A stretch of 64,000 bases of DNA from Ignavibacteriales bacterium (GTDB taxonomy: Bacteria; Bacteroidota; Ignavibacteria; Ignavibacteriales; Melioribacteraceae), in the NCBI GenBank assembly GCA_026390775.1, contig JAPLFF010000007.1, forward strand, positions 1,364,001 to 1,428,000, written 5' to 3'. Of the stretch, positions 28,695 to 37,595 are shown in pieces. The notes below the pieces were generated by a model, which ran no database searches, was not told where the DNA came from, and saw nothing but the letters and a program-made list of their open reading frames with translations. Within the stretch, counting starts at the first letter, position 1, and each line of letters opens with the position of its first letter. Position numbers and translations under genes: made by a program.

Positions 28695-29435
28695 ATGAAA
28701 AAGATTTTATTAACACTTTGCATAATTAATGCGGTATCCATTTCAGCGCAAACAAAAGATCCTAATAAAATACTTGATGCTGTACGCCAAAAATTTAATC
28801 AGGCAAAAGATTATCAGGTTGATGTAAGCGTAAAACTCGATATGAGTTTTATTAAAATTCCGGATATGAATGTGAAAGTATTTTTTAAGCAGCCTGACAA
28901 AGTAAAAATTCAGTCGGAAGGATTTGCAATGGTTCCCAAGCAAGGCTTAAATTTTTCTCCCGCTCAATTACTTAAAGGAGATTTCACAACTATTTATGTC
29001 CGCTCGGAAACAGTTGATAATCATAAAATTGATGTTGTAAAAATAATTCCAAATAATGATTCATCGGATGTTATACTTTCTACATTATGGATTGATGCTG
29101 CAGAATTTGTAATTCGCAAAGCAGAAACTACTTCCAAAAAAGGTGGAACAACAAAAGTTGAATTGAATTATGATAACACTAAATTCGGGTTGCCCGCACA
29201 GGTAAAACTATTTTTCAATTTAGGTGAAATGCAAATACCATCAGCACTTTCTAATCAAACAAATGAAAATAAAGAATCAGATGACAAAGGCAGGAAAAGG
29301 AACAAAGCAATCGGTGAAGGGATGTCTCTCAAAGGAAGTGTTACTATGAATTATAAAAATTATCAGATTAACAAAGGGATTGCGGATAGCTTTTTTATTG
29401 AGAAAGAAAAAGAGAAGAAGAAAACGATTGATTGA
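28695..29435 (+). CDS. LolA-like outer-membrane lipoprotein-sorting family protein
   Basis: 246 residues with a Sec signal peptide (about 1-19, ISISAQ). ILDAVRQKFNQAKDYQVDVSVK followed by strand-rich segments (VKVFFKQPDKVKIQSEGF, IDVVKIIPNNDSSDVILSTLWID) matches the LolA/LolB-like half-barrel fold used to carry lipids through the periplasm. A lysine-rich C-terminus follows. It is the third gene of the ABC operon, 10 bases after the permease. A role in lipid or lipoprotein transfer linked to that exporter is inference. Confidence 0.8.
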   Translation: MKKILLTLCIINAVSISAQTKDPNKILDAVRQKFNQAKDYQVDVSVKLDMSFIKIPDMNVKVFFKQPDKVKIQSEGFAMVPKQGLNFSPAQLLKGDFTTIYVRSETVDNHKIDVVKIIPNNDSSDVILSTLWIDAAEFVIRKAETTSKKGGTTKVELNYDNTKFGLPAQVKLFFNLGEMQIPSALSNQTNENKESDDKGRKRNKAIGEGMSLKGSVTMNYKNYQINKGIADSFFIEKEKEKKKTID

Positions 29436-29473
29436 GGTTTGGAAAAAATAAAAATCGCAACTACTTAAAGAAA

Positions 29474-29707
29474 TCAATTTTTTTTCTTATCCCTAAAAAG
29501 AAAAAATACAATACTGCCGATGAAAATAGTAACCACACTAAGTACAATACTAAAATTCAGTCCCCAAATAAATTTATTCACCTCTTTATTTTCGACAAGA
29601 ACGTGTGTCCTTGTAAAAAGATGACCACCGAAAGCGATCCATAATATTAATGATGAAACGATTATTATTGCAGAAACAATAAGGGTTCTTTTCTGTTTTT
29701 GATTCAT
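29474..29707 (-). CDS. small two-helix membrane protein
   Basis: 77 residues with two hydrophobic segments (about 9-27 and 48-70), a Thr/Asn-containing loop between them, and a positively charged tail RDKKKN, so both termini are probably cytoplasmic. An AAGGA site precedes the ATG. It is convergent with the LolA-like gene. No family recognised. Confidence 0.65.
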   Translation of the reverse strand: MNQKQKRTLIVSAIIIVSSLILWIAFGGHLFTRTHVLVENKEVNKFIWGLNFSIVLSVVTIFIGSIVFFLFRDKKKN

Positions 29708-29873
29708 CGTGAATCCTTTTGATCTAATTATTGCACCAAGAATATACTATAATAGATAATTAAATCATCGCAACAATGCTGTTATCAAATTGAATCTTAC
29801 TTTGAAATGGTTTAATTTTTCATCACGATTAATTAAATGAAAATCGAATGGGAATAATTCTAAAAAGGTAAAT

Positions 29874-31100
29874 ATGAAAATTCATGAGTATCAGGCAAAA
29901 GAAACATTAAAAAAATTCGGCGTACCTGTTCAAGACGGAGTCGCGATAAAAAAAATATCGGAATTTGACAATGCAATTTCACAACTTCAAGCGAGAGGAA
30001 TAAATCAGTTTGTAGTTAAATCACAAATTCATGCCGGCGGAAGAGGAAAGGGGAAACTTTACAATCCAAATAATAGAGAAGAATTGGTTTTAGAAGGCGG
30101 AGTTAAGTTTACCACATCGGTTGATAAAGCACGTGAGTATGCAAGCAAAATGCTTGGTAATTTATTGGTTACTCATCAAACCGGAGCTGAAGGAAAAATA
30201 GTTAAAACACTTTTCATTACCGAAGGACTCGATTATAAAAAAGAATTGTATTTGGGAATACTTCTTGACCGCGGCGTTTCAAAGAATGTGATAATGGCAT
30301 CAACAGAAGGCGGAGTTGAAATTGAAAAAGTTGCCGAAGAAACTCCGGAAAAAATTATTAAAGAATGGATCGAACCATCCGTGGGTATTCAATCTTATCA
30401 AGCACGTAAACTTGCTTTCGGACTTGGGCTTGAAGGAAACGCTTTCAAAAGTTTTGTTCCTTTCATGATGAAACTCTATAAAGCATACGAAGAAACAGAT
30501 GCATCCATGCTTGAAATCAATCCGCTCATTATTACAAACGATGATAAGATTGTTGCACTTGATGCAAAAATGAATTTTGATGATAACGCATTATACCGTC
30601 ATCCCGAAATTGTTGCTTACCGTGATCTTGATGAAGAAGATCCGCTGGAAATTGAAGCATCGAAGTTCAATCTCAATTACATTAAACTTGATGGTAATGT
30701 TGGCTGTATGGTGAACGGAGCGGGATTGGCAATGGCTACAATGGATATAATAAAATTAGCAGGCGGTGAACCGGCAAACTTTTTAGATGTCGGCGGCGGA
30801 GCTAATAAAGAAACAGTTGCAAATGGTTTCAAAATTATTTTGTCTGATCCGAATGTAAAGGCAATCTTGATAAATATTTTCGGCGGCATAGTCCGTTGCG
30901 ATCGCGTTGCTCAAGGTGTAATTGATGCAGTGAAAGAAATTTCGGTTACTGTCCCGGTTGTCGTTCGTCTTGAAGGAACAAATGCAATTGAAGCAAAAGA
31001 ACTTTTAGAAAACTCAGGGCTAAATTTTGAAGTTGCAGCTACACTACAAGATGCAGCAAAGAAAGTTACATCTGTTCTTACTGCCGAAGTTGTTGCATAA
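29874..31100 (+). CDS. sucC: succinyl-CoA synthetase beta subunit (ADP-forming type)
   Basis: 408 residues. The ATP-grasp domain begins MKIHEYQAKETLKKFGVPVQ and includes QIHAGGRGKGK. The C-terminal CoA-ligase domain holds the conserved GCMVNGAGLAMATMDI and NIFGGIVRCDRVAQG. It joins succinate, CoA and NTP in the TCA cycle together with SucD, whose gene is not adjacent here. AAAGG precedes the ATG. An isolated sucC separated from sucD is known in Bacteroidota/Chlorobi relatives. Confidence 0.96.
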   Translation: MKIHEYQAKETLKKFGVPVQDGVAIKKISEFDNAISQLQARGINQFVVKSQIHAGGRGKGKLYNPNNREELVLEGGVKFTTSVDKAREYASKMLGNLLVTHQTGAEGKIVKTLFITEGLDYKKELYLGILLDRGVSKNVIMASTEGGVEIEKVAEETPEKIIKEWIEPSVGIQSYQARKLAFGLGLEGNAFKSFVPFMMKLYKAYEETDASMLEINPLIITNDDKIVALDAKMNFDDNALYRHPEIVAYRDLDEEDPLEIEASKFNLNYIKLDGNVGCMVNGAGLAMATMDIIKLAGGEPANFLDVGGGANKETVANGFKIILSDPNVKAILINIFGGIVRCDRVAQGVIDAVKEISVTVPVVVRLEGTNAIEAKELLENSGLNFEVAATLQDAAKKVTSVLTAEVVA

Positions 31101-31132
31101 AATAATTGTAAATTGGATTGTAAAGAGAAAAC

Positions 31133-31504
31133 ATGATTGAAATAAAAATTACAATTGATACTGCTTTAAGTCTTCTTCTGGATAGAATGAAGTTCGAATT
31201 AAAGTTACGTCAGAAGCAGGGTGTTCTTAAACCAGGTCTAAGATTGGAAAACCTAACTTATAAAGATCTTCTTAATTTAATTGAAGCATCGGTCTTCGAT
31301 ACTGTCTTTCTTTTACCGGTTGATCTGATCACATCAGAGACAAATCTAATACAAATAATTACTGGTACTGTGCGTGCACTTGCAAAAGTTCTTCATCGAG
31401 AGGAATTTTTACTTTACACATCGCAACAAGCCAAAAAATTACTTGACCCAATCTATAATTGTTTTCAAGATTCACTGAAAGAAAATATATATTCTTACAA
31501 TTGA
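31133..31504 (+). CDS. hypothetical protein
   Basis: 123 residues, 32 bases after sucC on the same strand with an AAGAG site, so it is probably cotranscribed. It is mixed alpha/beta, with no signal peptide or membrane segment. The central YKDLLNLIEASVFDTVFLLP and C-terminal FQDSLKENIYSYN offer no motif I recognise. The following 264 bases contain only A/T-rich DNA without a clear gene. Confidence 0.65.
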   Translation: MIEIKITIDTALSLLLDRMKFELKLRQKQGVLKPGLRLENLTYKDLLNLIEASVFDTVFLLPVDLITSETNLIQIITGTVRALAKVLHREEFLLYTSQQAKKLLDPIYNCFQDSLKENIYSYN

Positions 31505-31768
31505 GTTTGAAGCTGTTTTACAAACGCTTTAACGAAGACTAGTATTTTCATAACCTCGACTTTCAAAACTGGCATACCTTAATAATAAATCCTAAAAAAA
31601 ATAATTTGAATAAACCCTCAAATCCTTTTTCTTTATGAAAAACAAAAAATGAATTAGCTGAAAAAAAAAGAAATTCTTAATTTTAATAAGACCATTTCAT
31701 TCTTTGTTCTTTTGTACAGTCAATGATGATTAAGATTTTGTAATGTTATAGATTTTTGTGAGAAAAAG

Positions 31769-32977
31769 ATGATACATGGTAATGGTAGTGAACAGAATAT
31801 AATTCGAGTAAAACAATTATTTTCAAGTCTCTTCGGAAATACTTCTAAAGCATTATTAAATATTTGTCCCGCCAGTTTAATTCTATTAGGTGACCACACG
31901 CATTATAATGAAGGAGTGCTTATATCGGTTGGTATAGATAAATATTGGACCTTTCTTATGCGGCGAAGAAGAGATACTGAAATTAATATTGCTTCAGCAG
32001 ATTCTAATAAATTATTGAAAATTAGTTTAGATAGAATAGATGAAAATGAGAAATCAGAATTTAAACTTTTATGTGGATTGATAAGAATACTTAAACAAGA
32101 TGGAATATTAAAAAAAGGATTTGATTGCGTTATCTCATCTAATGTTCCCCAGTGTCTTGGGCTTGGATCAATTGCCGCAGAGCAAGTCGGATTTTTAAAT
32201 GCAATAAAAAAATCATTTTCCCTTCACATCAACAATGATGAGCTGTTGAGTTATGTAAGAAAGAATGAACTAAATCTTCTCGGCAAGATATCGAATATTG
32301 CTCTTCACTATTCTGTTCAGTTTGGAAGAGAGAAAAAATTATATTTTATGGATTTGAGAACAAAAGAACATAAGATGCTGTCTATTGACAGGGACGATTA
32401 TTCGTTAATTATTTGTGACAGCGGTGAAGAAATTATTGAACCACAAAAAATATGTAATGAAAGAATTGAAGAATGTGAAGTTGGAGTGAAAGGGTTAAGA
32501 TTATATATCTGGGGAATAAAAAATTTACGCGATGTTAATATGGACTTTTTGTACAAACATTATCATATGCTGCCGCATAAAATATTCAACAGAATTCTTT
32601 ATAACGTAAAAGAAAGAAACAGAGCGGAGGAAGCGGTTAAACTAATTCGTAAAAAATCATTCCGAGAACTGGGGAATCTCGTAATTGAATCTCACGATGA
32701 TTTATCAGAAAATTATGAATTAAAAAACGAACATTGTGATTTTCTTGTAAATGAAGCTATTAAATTGGAAAAAGTTCTTTGTTCAAAAATGATAAACTGC
32801 ACTCCGATACGAAGCACATTTAATATTGTAGCAGATGATAAAATTGATCTTTTCAATCAAACCATGAAAGGATTATACGAACAAAAATTTCACAAACAGC
32901 TTAAAACATATGTAGTTAAACTAGCCGGCGGAGTAAAGAAGATTCCTTTGCGTAAATACGAATTCGGCATTCAATAA
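31769..32977 (+). CDS. divergent galactokinase-like GHMP family protein
   Basis: 402 residues with galactokinase order but altered motifs. Motif 1 is ASLILLGDHTHYNEGV (residues 35-50), where galactokinases carry G-E-H-T-D-Y, so Glu is Asp42 and Asp is His45. The GHMP ATP loop reads VPQCLGLGSIAA (126-137) in place of P-x-G-x-G-L-S-S-S-A. IICDSGEEI resembles the later D-S-G region. The nucleotide and sugar sites are therefore changed; the protein may be a kinase with another substrate or a regulatory homologue. It is followed by a TPR protein gene. Confidence 0.72.
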   Translation: MIHGNGSEQNIIRVKQLFSSLFGNTSKALLNICPASLILLGDHTHYNEGVLISVGIDKYWTFLMRRRRDTEINIASADSNKLLKISLDRIDENEKSEFKLLCGLIRILKQDGILKKGFDCVISSNVPQCLGLGSIAAEQVGFLNAIKKSFSLHINNDELLSYVRKNELNLLGKISNIALHYSVQFGREKKLYFMDLRTKEHKMLSIDRDDYSLIICDSGEEIIEPQKICNERIEECEVGVKGLRLYIWGIKNLRDVNMDFLYKHYHMLPHKIFNRILYNVKERNRAEEAVKLIRKKSFRELGNLVIESHDDLSENYELKNEHCDFLVNEAIKLEKVLCSKMINCTPIRSTFNIVADDKIDLFNQTMKGLYEQKFHKQLKTYVVKLAGGVKKIPLRKYEFGIQ

Positions 32978-33037
32978 TTCTTTTCTTATAAAAATAATAT
33001 TTTTAATCACACCCGAAATTACCTGCTTAATTTCAAC

Positions 33038-33066
33038 TTGATTTTCACTTTTGTTAGCTATACATT
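33038..33066 (+). promoter_or_regulatory. candidate promoter for the TPR-aroE pair
   Basis: TTGATT, 17 bases, then TACATT, ending 26 bases before the ATG at 33093, which has its own AAGGAG site. Only this spacing and similarity to a sigma-70-type consensus support it. Confidence 0.35.
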
Positions 33067-33092
33067 TTCCTCCGAATTAAGAAGGAGTATTA

Positions 33093-34517
33093 ATGAGTTT
33101 TTCTGAAGATTATTTAGACGACAATTATGATTCATATTGTGATGAAGAAGAAGTAAAATCAAAAATAAAAATATGCCGTGAACACATAGATAACGAACAT
33201 ACTTTTGCTCACTTGGATTTTATCGAGGAAGTTATTCAGCACTGTCTTGAATATGATCTTATTGAGGACGGTTTATATCTAACCAATGCGCTGTTGAAAG
33301 CTGTTCCATATAATTCTGATGCTTGGCAGTTCAAAGGAATTCTTTTAAACAACACTTTTAATTTTGAAGAAGCATATCACTGCTTTGATAAATCACTTTC
33401 TTTGAATCCAAATGATGTTGAAACGTATATCAACAAATCAATCGCTGAAGATAATTTAGGAATGTTCGAAGATGCAGTCGCATCATTGAAAAGAGCATTA
33501 GAGATTGAGCCGCATAACGAAGAAACATTGTTTAGTCTTGGTGTTATTTATCAGAAAAAAGAAAAATATACCGAAGCAATCGAATACTTTAATAAAGCAA
33601 TCGCCGCCGATCAAGAGTATTTAGAGGCCTGGTATGAACTTGGATTTTGTTTTGAAAATATTGATCAGTTGGATAAAGCATTGTTTGCTTACGATAAATA
33701 TTTAGAATATGATCCTAATAGTTTTACCGGATGGTATAATAAAGGAATTGTTCATCTACGTCTTGATCAATTTGAAAAAGCAATTAATTGTTTTGAACTA
33801 TCAATCGCTTTGAAAGATGATTTTTCTAGTTCGTGGTTCAATGTAGGTTATGCCTATTCAAGAGTTGCAAGAAATGGCGATGCGCTTAAGTCCTACAAAA
33901 AAGCATTTGATCTTGATCCTTTTGATGAAACCATTCTATTTAATATGGGGCAGACTTACGAAGAACTCGGATCGTATGCTCTGGCAATCCGTTCTTATTC
34001 AGAATCTATAAAGCTGGATCCCGAATATTACGAAGCATATCTCTCGCGTGGTTATTGTTATGATCTGGTCGGAAAATATCAATTGGCTTTGAAAGATTTT
34101 AACAAAGCCATTTCATTAACTGGAAATCCCGAAGATGCATGGTTTGCAATTGCAGATTTGGAATATTCACTTGGCAATCTTCAAGAATCAATCAATAATT
34201 ATTTGAAAGCTACTGAACTTAATCCGGATAATTTTAATGCTTGGTTTAAATTGGCAGAGACCTATACAGAAGTTGGCCTTTGGCTGGAAGGATTAAAATC
34301 TTTCGACGAATGCATCAAAATAAATTCTTCACATGCAAATTCATTTTATGGAAAAGCTAAGATCAATTTTTTATTGGGGCATACTCAGGAAGCAATCAAT
34401 AATCTTAAATTAGCTTTTGAGCTTGATCCAAGTATAAGAAACGAGTTTACGAGAGATTATCCTGAAGTGAAAACTTCAAAACTATTTATCAAATTACTTG
34501 ATGAAAACAAACAATAA
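33093..34517 (+). CDS. tetratricopeptide repeat protein
   Basis: 474 residues, almost all TPRs of 34 residues: NEETLFSLGVIYQKKEKYTE, EAWYELGFCFENIDQLDKAL and DETILFNMGQTYEELGSYAL show the W/L-G-Y-A-F-A-P pattern; about 11 repeats can be counted. There is an acidic N-terminus (SFSEDYLDDNYDSYCDEEE). No signal peptide, so it is a cytosolic protein-interaction scaffold. AAGGAG precedes the ATG. aroE follows with no gap. Confidence 0.9.
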   Translation: MSFSEDYLDDNYDSYCDEEEVKSKIKICREHIDNEHTFAHLDFIEEVIQHCLEYDLIEDGLYLTNALLKAVPYNSDAWQFKGILLNNTFNFEEAYHCFDKSLSLNPNDVETYINKSIAEDNLGMFEDAVASLKRALEIEPHNEETLFSLGVIYQKKEKYTEAIEYFNKAIAADQEYLEAWYELGFCFENIDQLDKALFAYDKYLEYDPNSFTGWYNKGIVHLRLDQFEKAINCFELSIALKDDFSSSWFNVGYAYSRVARNGDALKSYKKAFDLDPFDETILFNMGQTYEELGSYALAIRSYSESIKLDPEYYEAYLSRGYCYDLVGKYQLALKDFNKAISLTGNPEDAWFAIADLEYSLGNLQESINNYLKATELNPDNFNAWFKLAETYTEVGLWLEGLKSFDECIKINSSHANSFYGKAKINFLLGHTQEAINNLKLAFELDPSIRNEFTRDYPEVKTSKLFIKLLDENKQ

Positions 34518-34523
34518 TTGAAA

Positions 34524-35402
34524 ATGCAATCTCAAAATAAATTTAATCACAATACGAAAATTATCGGTATAATAGGTCATCCTGTAAAACACTCTTACTC
34601 GCCGCTAATGCAAAACATTGCATTCGAATTGACAGGACAAAACTATATATATCTTCCTTTTGATGTTCCGGCAAACTCATTAAAAGATGCTCTTAAAGGA
34701 ATTGTTGCGCTTGGAATAAATGGGTTCAATGTTACACTTCCGTTGAAAGAAAAAATTCTTCCATTGTTAAAAGACGTAGCTGAAGAAGTAAATATTATTG
34801 GTGCGGTAAATTGTGTAACTAATGAAGATGGAATTTTGCGAGGATATAATACCGATGTTGCCGGAGTGGTTGAATCGTTAAATCCTTTTAAGGATGAAAT
34901 TGCAGGAGCGAAAGTATCTGTAATTGGTGCAGGGGGAGCGGCGCGCAGTGTTATTTATGCTCTCATCCGTAATTTTAAAGTTGGTCATATTAATATTATC
35001 AACCGAACCGAACAAACAGCAGAATCATTAAAAGAGTTTTTTTCCGTAAAAATGATTTTTAATAACTTCAAAGCGTTTCCTCTTTTTCCTTCAGATCTTG
35101 TTGAAACTTTCCGCGATTCGAAACTTATTATAAACACAACATCAATGGGCATGTATCCTGAGATAGATGATTCCGCAACAACGATCAAAGAATCATTTAT
35201 GAAAGGGCAGATTGTTTTTGATATTGTTTATAATCCGGTAAAAACAAAACTGCTTAAGCTTGCCGAAAGTCAAGGTTCTACCGTAATCACGGGATTAAAA
35301 ATGCTGGTAGAACAAGGGGCCAAGTCTTATGAATTATGGTGCGGAGAGAAAATGCCTGTTGAAAAAGTTTACCGTGCTCTTGAATCATATCTAATGAGTT
35401 GA
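34524..35402 (+). CDS. aroE: shikimate dehydrogenase (NADP)
   Basis: The ATG at 34524 follows the TPR stop by 6 bases; an in-frame TTG at 34518 would add two residues. 292 residues. Reduces 3-dehydroshikimate to shikimate with NADPH in the aromatic amino acid pathway. Motifs: shikimate-binding S24 and S26 in HPVKHSYSPL, catalytic K75 in TLPLKEK, N96 in GAVNCV and D111 in GYNTDVAG; then the Rossmann loop VIGAGGAARSV and NADP-selective INRTEQTA. All present, so likely active. Confidence 0.96.
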   Translation: MQSQNKFNHNTKIIGIIGHPVKHSYSPLMQNIAFELTGQNYIYLPFDVPANSLKDALKGIVALGINGFNVTLPLKEKILPLLKDVAEEVNIIGAVNCVTNEDGILRGYNTDVAGVVESLNPFKDEIAGAKVSVIGAGGAARSVIYALIRNFKVGHINIINRTEQTAESLKEFFSVKMIFNNFKAFPLFPSDLVETFRDSKLIINTTSMGMYPEIDDSATTIKESFMKGQIVFDIVYNPVKTKLLKLAESQGSTVITGLKMLVEQGAKSYELWCGEKMPVEKVYRALESYLMS

Positions 35403-35475
35403 AAATTTATCTACCACTTTCGTCCCCTCATTTCGAAGAAAAGCTATCAGGTTAATAATTTTGTGTGTGATAATA

Positions 35476-35610
35476 AACTGTTGAAACAGTTAGATTATAT
35501 TTTAGCAGCTGTTCTGCACCTCGATGAATCGAGGTGTTATTTTATTAACACACGGATTTATCCGTGTGAAGACAAACAATAGACAAAAATTGTTAACCGT
35601 TTCAACGGTT
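35476..35610. repeat. cluster of four short perfect palindromes
   Basis: Within 135 bases there are AACTGTT-GA-AACAGTT (35476-35491), CACCTCGAT-GA-ATCGAGGTG (35517-35536), CACACGGAT-TT-ATCCGTGTG (35549-35568) and AACCGTT-TC-AACGGTT (35595-35610). The first and last are near-mirrors of each other. None has a U-run. The unit occupies the gap between convergent aroE and the aminotransferase gene and resembles REP/BIME-type extragenic elements; no REP-associated transposase is in the window. Confidence 0.75.
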
Positions 35611-35653
35611 TCTCTTCTTAACTTGATAGCATTGTATAGAAGGGTGGGTTTTT

Positions 35654-36847
35654 CTATTGTAGTCTTGCCAACGCTTCTTTAATTCTTTCAGCACCTTCTT
35701 TTAAATTTTCCATAGACGTTGCATAAGATAATCTCAAATAACCTTCGGCACCAAATGCGCTGCCCGGAACTGTTGCAACTTTTGCTTCATAAAGCAAATA
35801 CATAGCTAGATCAAATGAATGTTCAATCCTAAATACCGAAGTTGATTTTCCGAAATAATATTTGAGGTTTGGGAAGAGATAAAAAGCTCCTTTCGGTTTG
35901 AAACATGTAATACCTTTGATGGAAATAATTTGTTCAAAAATAAAATCTCTTCTCTGTTCATATTCCTTTCTCATCATCTCAATAAAATCCTGCGGTCCAT
36001 TTAATGCTTCAAGAGCAGCAGCTTGAGAAATTGATGATGCGTTCGATGTGCTGTGACTTTGAATCTTGTTCATTGCTTTTATGATTTCTTCGGATCCGGC
36101 AGCATAGCCGAGTCGCCAGCCTGTCATTGCATAAGATTTTGAAAAACTATTAACAACAACCGTTCTGTTTTTAATATTTTCATTTAGTGCAGCAAAGCAC
36201 ACAAATTTATTATCGTCATAAATTATGTTCTCATAAACATCATCGCAAATAACGTAGAGATTATTTCTTTCAACAATTTCTGCAAACGCTTCCAACTCTT
36301 TTTTGGTATAACATGAGCCGGTCGGGTTAGTAGGATAAGAAAGTATCAGGACTTTTGTCTTTGTAGTAATCGCTCTTTCCAACTGTTCCGGTGTTAAGTT
36401 AAATTCTGTTTTTTCATTTGTTGGAATTATTACAGAATGACCGTGCGCTAAAGTTACCATCTCCGGATAAGAAACATAATATGGTGAAGAAAAAATAACC
36501 TCATCGTCATCATGAACAAGAGATTGAATTGCATTATAAAGACTTTGTTTTGCGCCTGTGGAAACAATAATATCATTCGTTGAATAATCTAATCCGTTTT
36601 CTTTTTTCAATTTTTGAGAAATAGCGGTTCTCAGTTCTATCGTTCCATTATTGAGCGTGTAGTGGGTTTGATTGTTATCAATAGCACGCTTTGCTGCTTC
36701 TTTAACATTTTGCGGTGTAGGAAAATCCGGTTCTCCAACTGAAAGATCAATAACATTTTCACCACGGGATTGCATCTGCTTTGCTTCGGCGGCTATCTTC
36801 ATAGTTGGCGAAGCACCAATTTTATTTATGCGTTTTGATATGGGCAT
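35654..36847 (-). CDS. class I aminotransferase, aspartate aminotransferase-like
   Basis: 397 residues of fold-type I. PLP lysine K237 in VNSFSKSYAMTGWRLGYAAG, the N-D-P-equivalent SYPTNPTGS and the CDDVYEN aspartate, and a C-terminal Arg in YLRLSYATS binding the substrate carboxylate. It transfers the amino group between aspartate (or an aromatic/prephenate-type substrate in this Ib subgroup) and 2-oxoglutarate. It lies convergent to aroE across the palindrome cluster. A second, related aminotransferase is at 44257-45474. Confidence 0.92.
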   Translation of the reverse strand: MPISKRINKIGASPTMKIAAEAKQMQSRGENVIDLSVGEPDFPTPQNVKEAAKRAIDNNQTHYTLNNGTIELRTAISQKLKKENGLDYSTNDIIVSTGAKQSLYNAIQSLVHDDDEVIFSSPYYVSYPEMVTLAHGHSVIIPTNEKTEFNLTPEQLERAITTKTKVLILSYPTNPTGSCYTKKELEAFAEIVERNNLYVICDDVYENIIYDDNKFVCFAALNENIKNRTVVVNSFSKSYAMTGWRLGYAAGSEEIIKAMNKIQSHSTSNASSISQAAALEALNGPQDFIEMMRKEYEQRRDFIFEQIISIKGITCFKPKGAFYLFPNLKYYFGKSTSVFRIEHSFDLAMYLLYEAKVATVPGSAFGAEGYLRLSYATSMENLKEGAERIKEALARLQ

Positions 36848-36910
36848 CTAACACCTAAATTTATTTTTATTCATGAGTTCACTCTAATGACATCTCCACC
36901 TTCGTCGGAT

Positions 36911-36996
36911 TGTCATTCTGAGTATCTGGCATTAGCCGGAGACGAAGAATCTAAAACCAGATTCTTCATTTCGCTACCGCTTCATTCAGAATGACA
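36911..36996. repeat. dispersed inverted repeat, copy 1
   Basis: Ends TGTCATTCTGA and TCAGAATGACA are perfect complements. Inside them GAAGAATCT and AGATTCTTC pair around a short loop (aaaacc). Copy 2 is at 37433-37514. Such CATTCTGA...GAAGAATCT units are a recurring extragenic repeat in several bacterial groups. Confidence 0.75.
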
Positions 36997-37244
36997 TCTA
37001 TCATTATTTAGACTTTTTAGAGTTGACCCAACTTTTAATAGAAACTTTACGAATATAGTATTTGAAAAGTTTAAGAGAAAGTGAGGACAACTTTTTTTTT
37101 CAATAATTTATTGGAGTTGAGATGCTTTTAAGAAAATAAGTACAATGTTTATTTTGACCAATGAAAAGCCATTTCTATTTTTAACTTACATTTCAAGTCC
37201 AATTTTATTAGTTTAAAACTAATGTGTTTACTAAAGGTGGTGGG

Positions 37245-37355
37245 ATGAAATCAGTTTCAAACCAGATCTCCGCTAAAATACTTGGTTTAAATATTGGTAT
37301 CCTTAAGGAATATCTACTAAAGAAAATCCGACCTCTCAAATTAGTGTTAGATTAA
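37245..37355 (+). CDS. possible 36-residue peptide, doubtful
   Basis: ATG at 37245 after AGGTGGTGGG, with product opening MKSVSNQISAKILGLNIGI and ending in TAA. It is the only start with a ribosome site in the 750-base gap between the aminotransferase and the large kinase. Otherwise that gap (36848-37595) holds only the two dispersed repeats and A/T-rich DNA. It could be a real small protein, a gene relic or chance. Confidence 0.2.
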   Translation: MKSVSNQISAKILGLNIGILKEYLLKKIRPLKLVLD

Positions 37356-37432
37356 AACAAGCATATATAAAAAATCGTCGAGTATCTTTTGGCTAAGAAG
37401 AAAATCTTGAGTTCACTTTAAAAGCATCAATT

Positions 37433-37514
37433 TGTCATTCTGAGGAACGCAGTGACGAAGAATCTAATTACAAAAACCAGATTCTTCTCCCGATGAATCG
37501 GGATCAGAATGACA
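37433..37514. repeat. dispersed inverted repeat, copy 2
   Basis: The same terminal TGTCATTCTGA/TCAGAATGACA and inner GAAGAATCT/AGATTCTTC arms as copy 1 occur here. Its right half contains a nested CCCGATGAATCGGG hairpin. It ends about 80 bases before the kinase start and may lie in its leader. Confidence 0.75.
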
Positions 37515-37595
37515 CCTTGCTTAAGGTGACATACTAAGACAAAACGAAAAGGCTTATATGCTTATTTGCACACTAAACACAATTTGAAAAGTGCC

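Noticed and set aside
35476-35610. CRISPR array or rho-independent terminators
   Set aside because: The four palindromes differ from each other, have no equal repeats with spacers, no cas genes nearby and no U-runs.
37245-37355. A confident small protein gene
   Set aside because: Despite a ribosome-site-like stretch it is only 36 codons in a repeat-rich gap; kept in the feature list only at low confidence.
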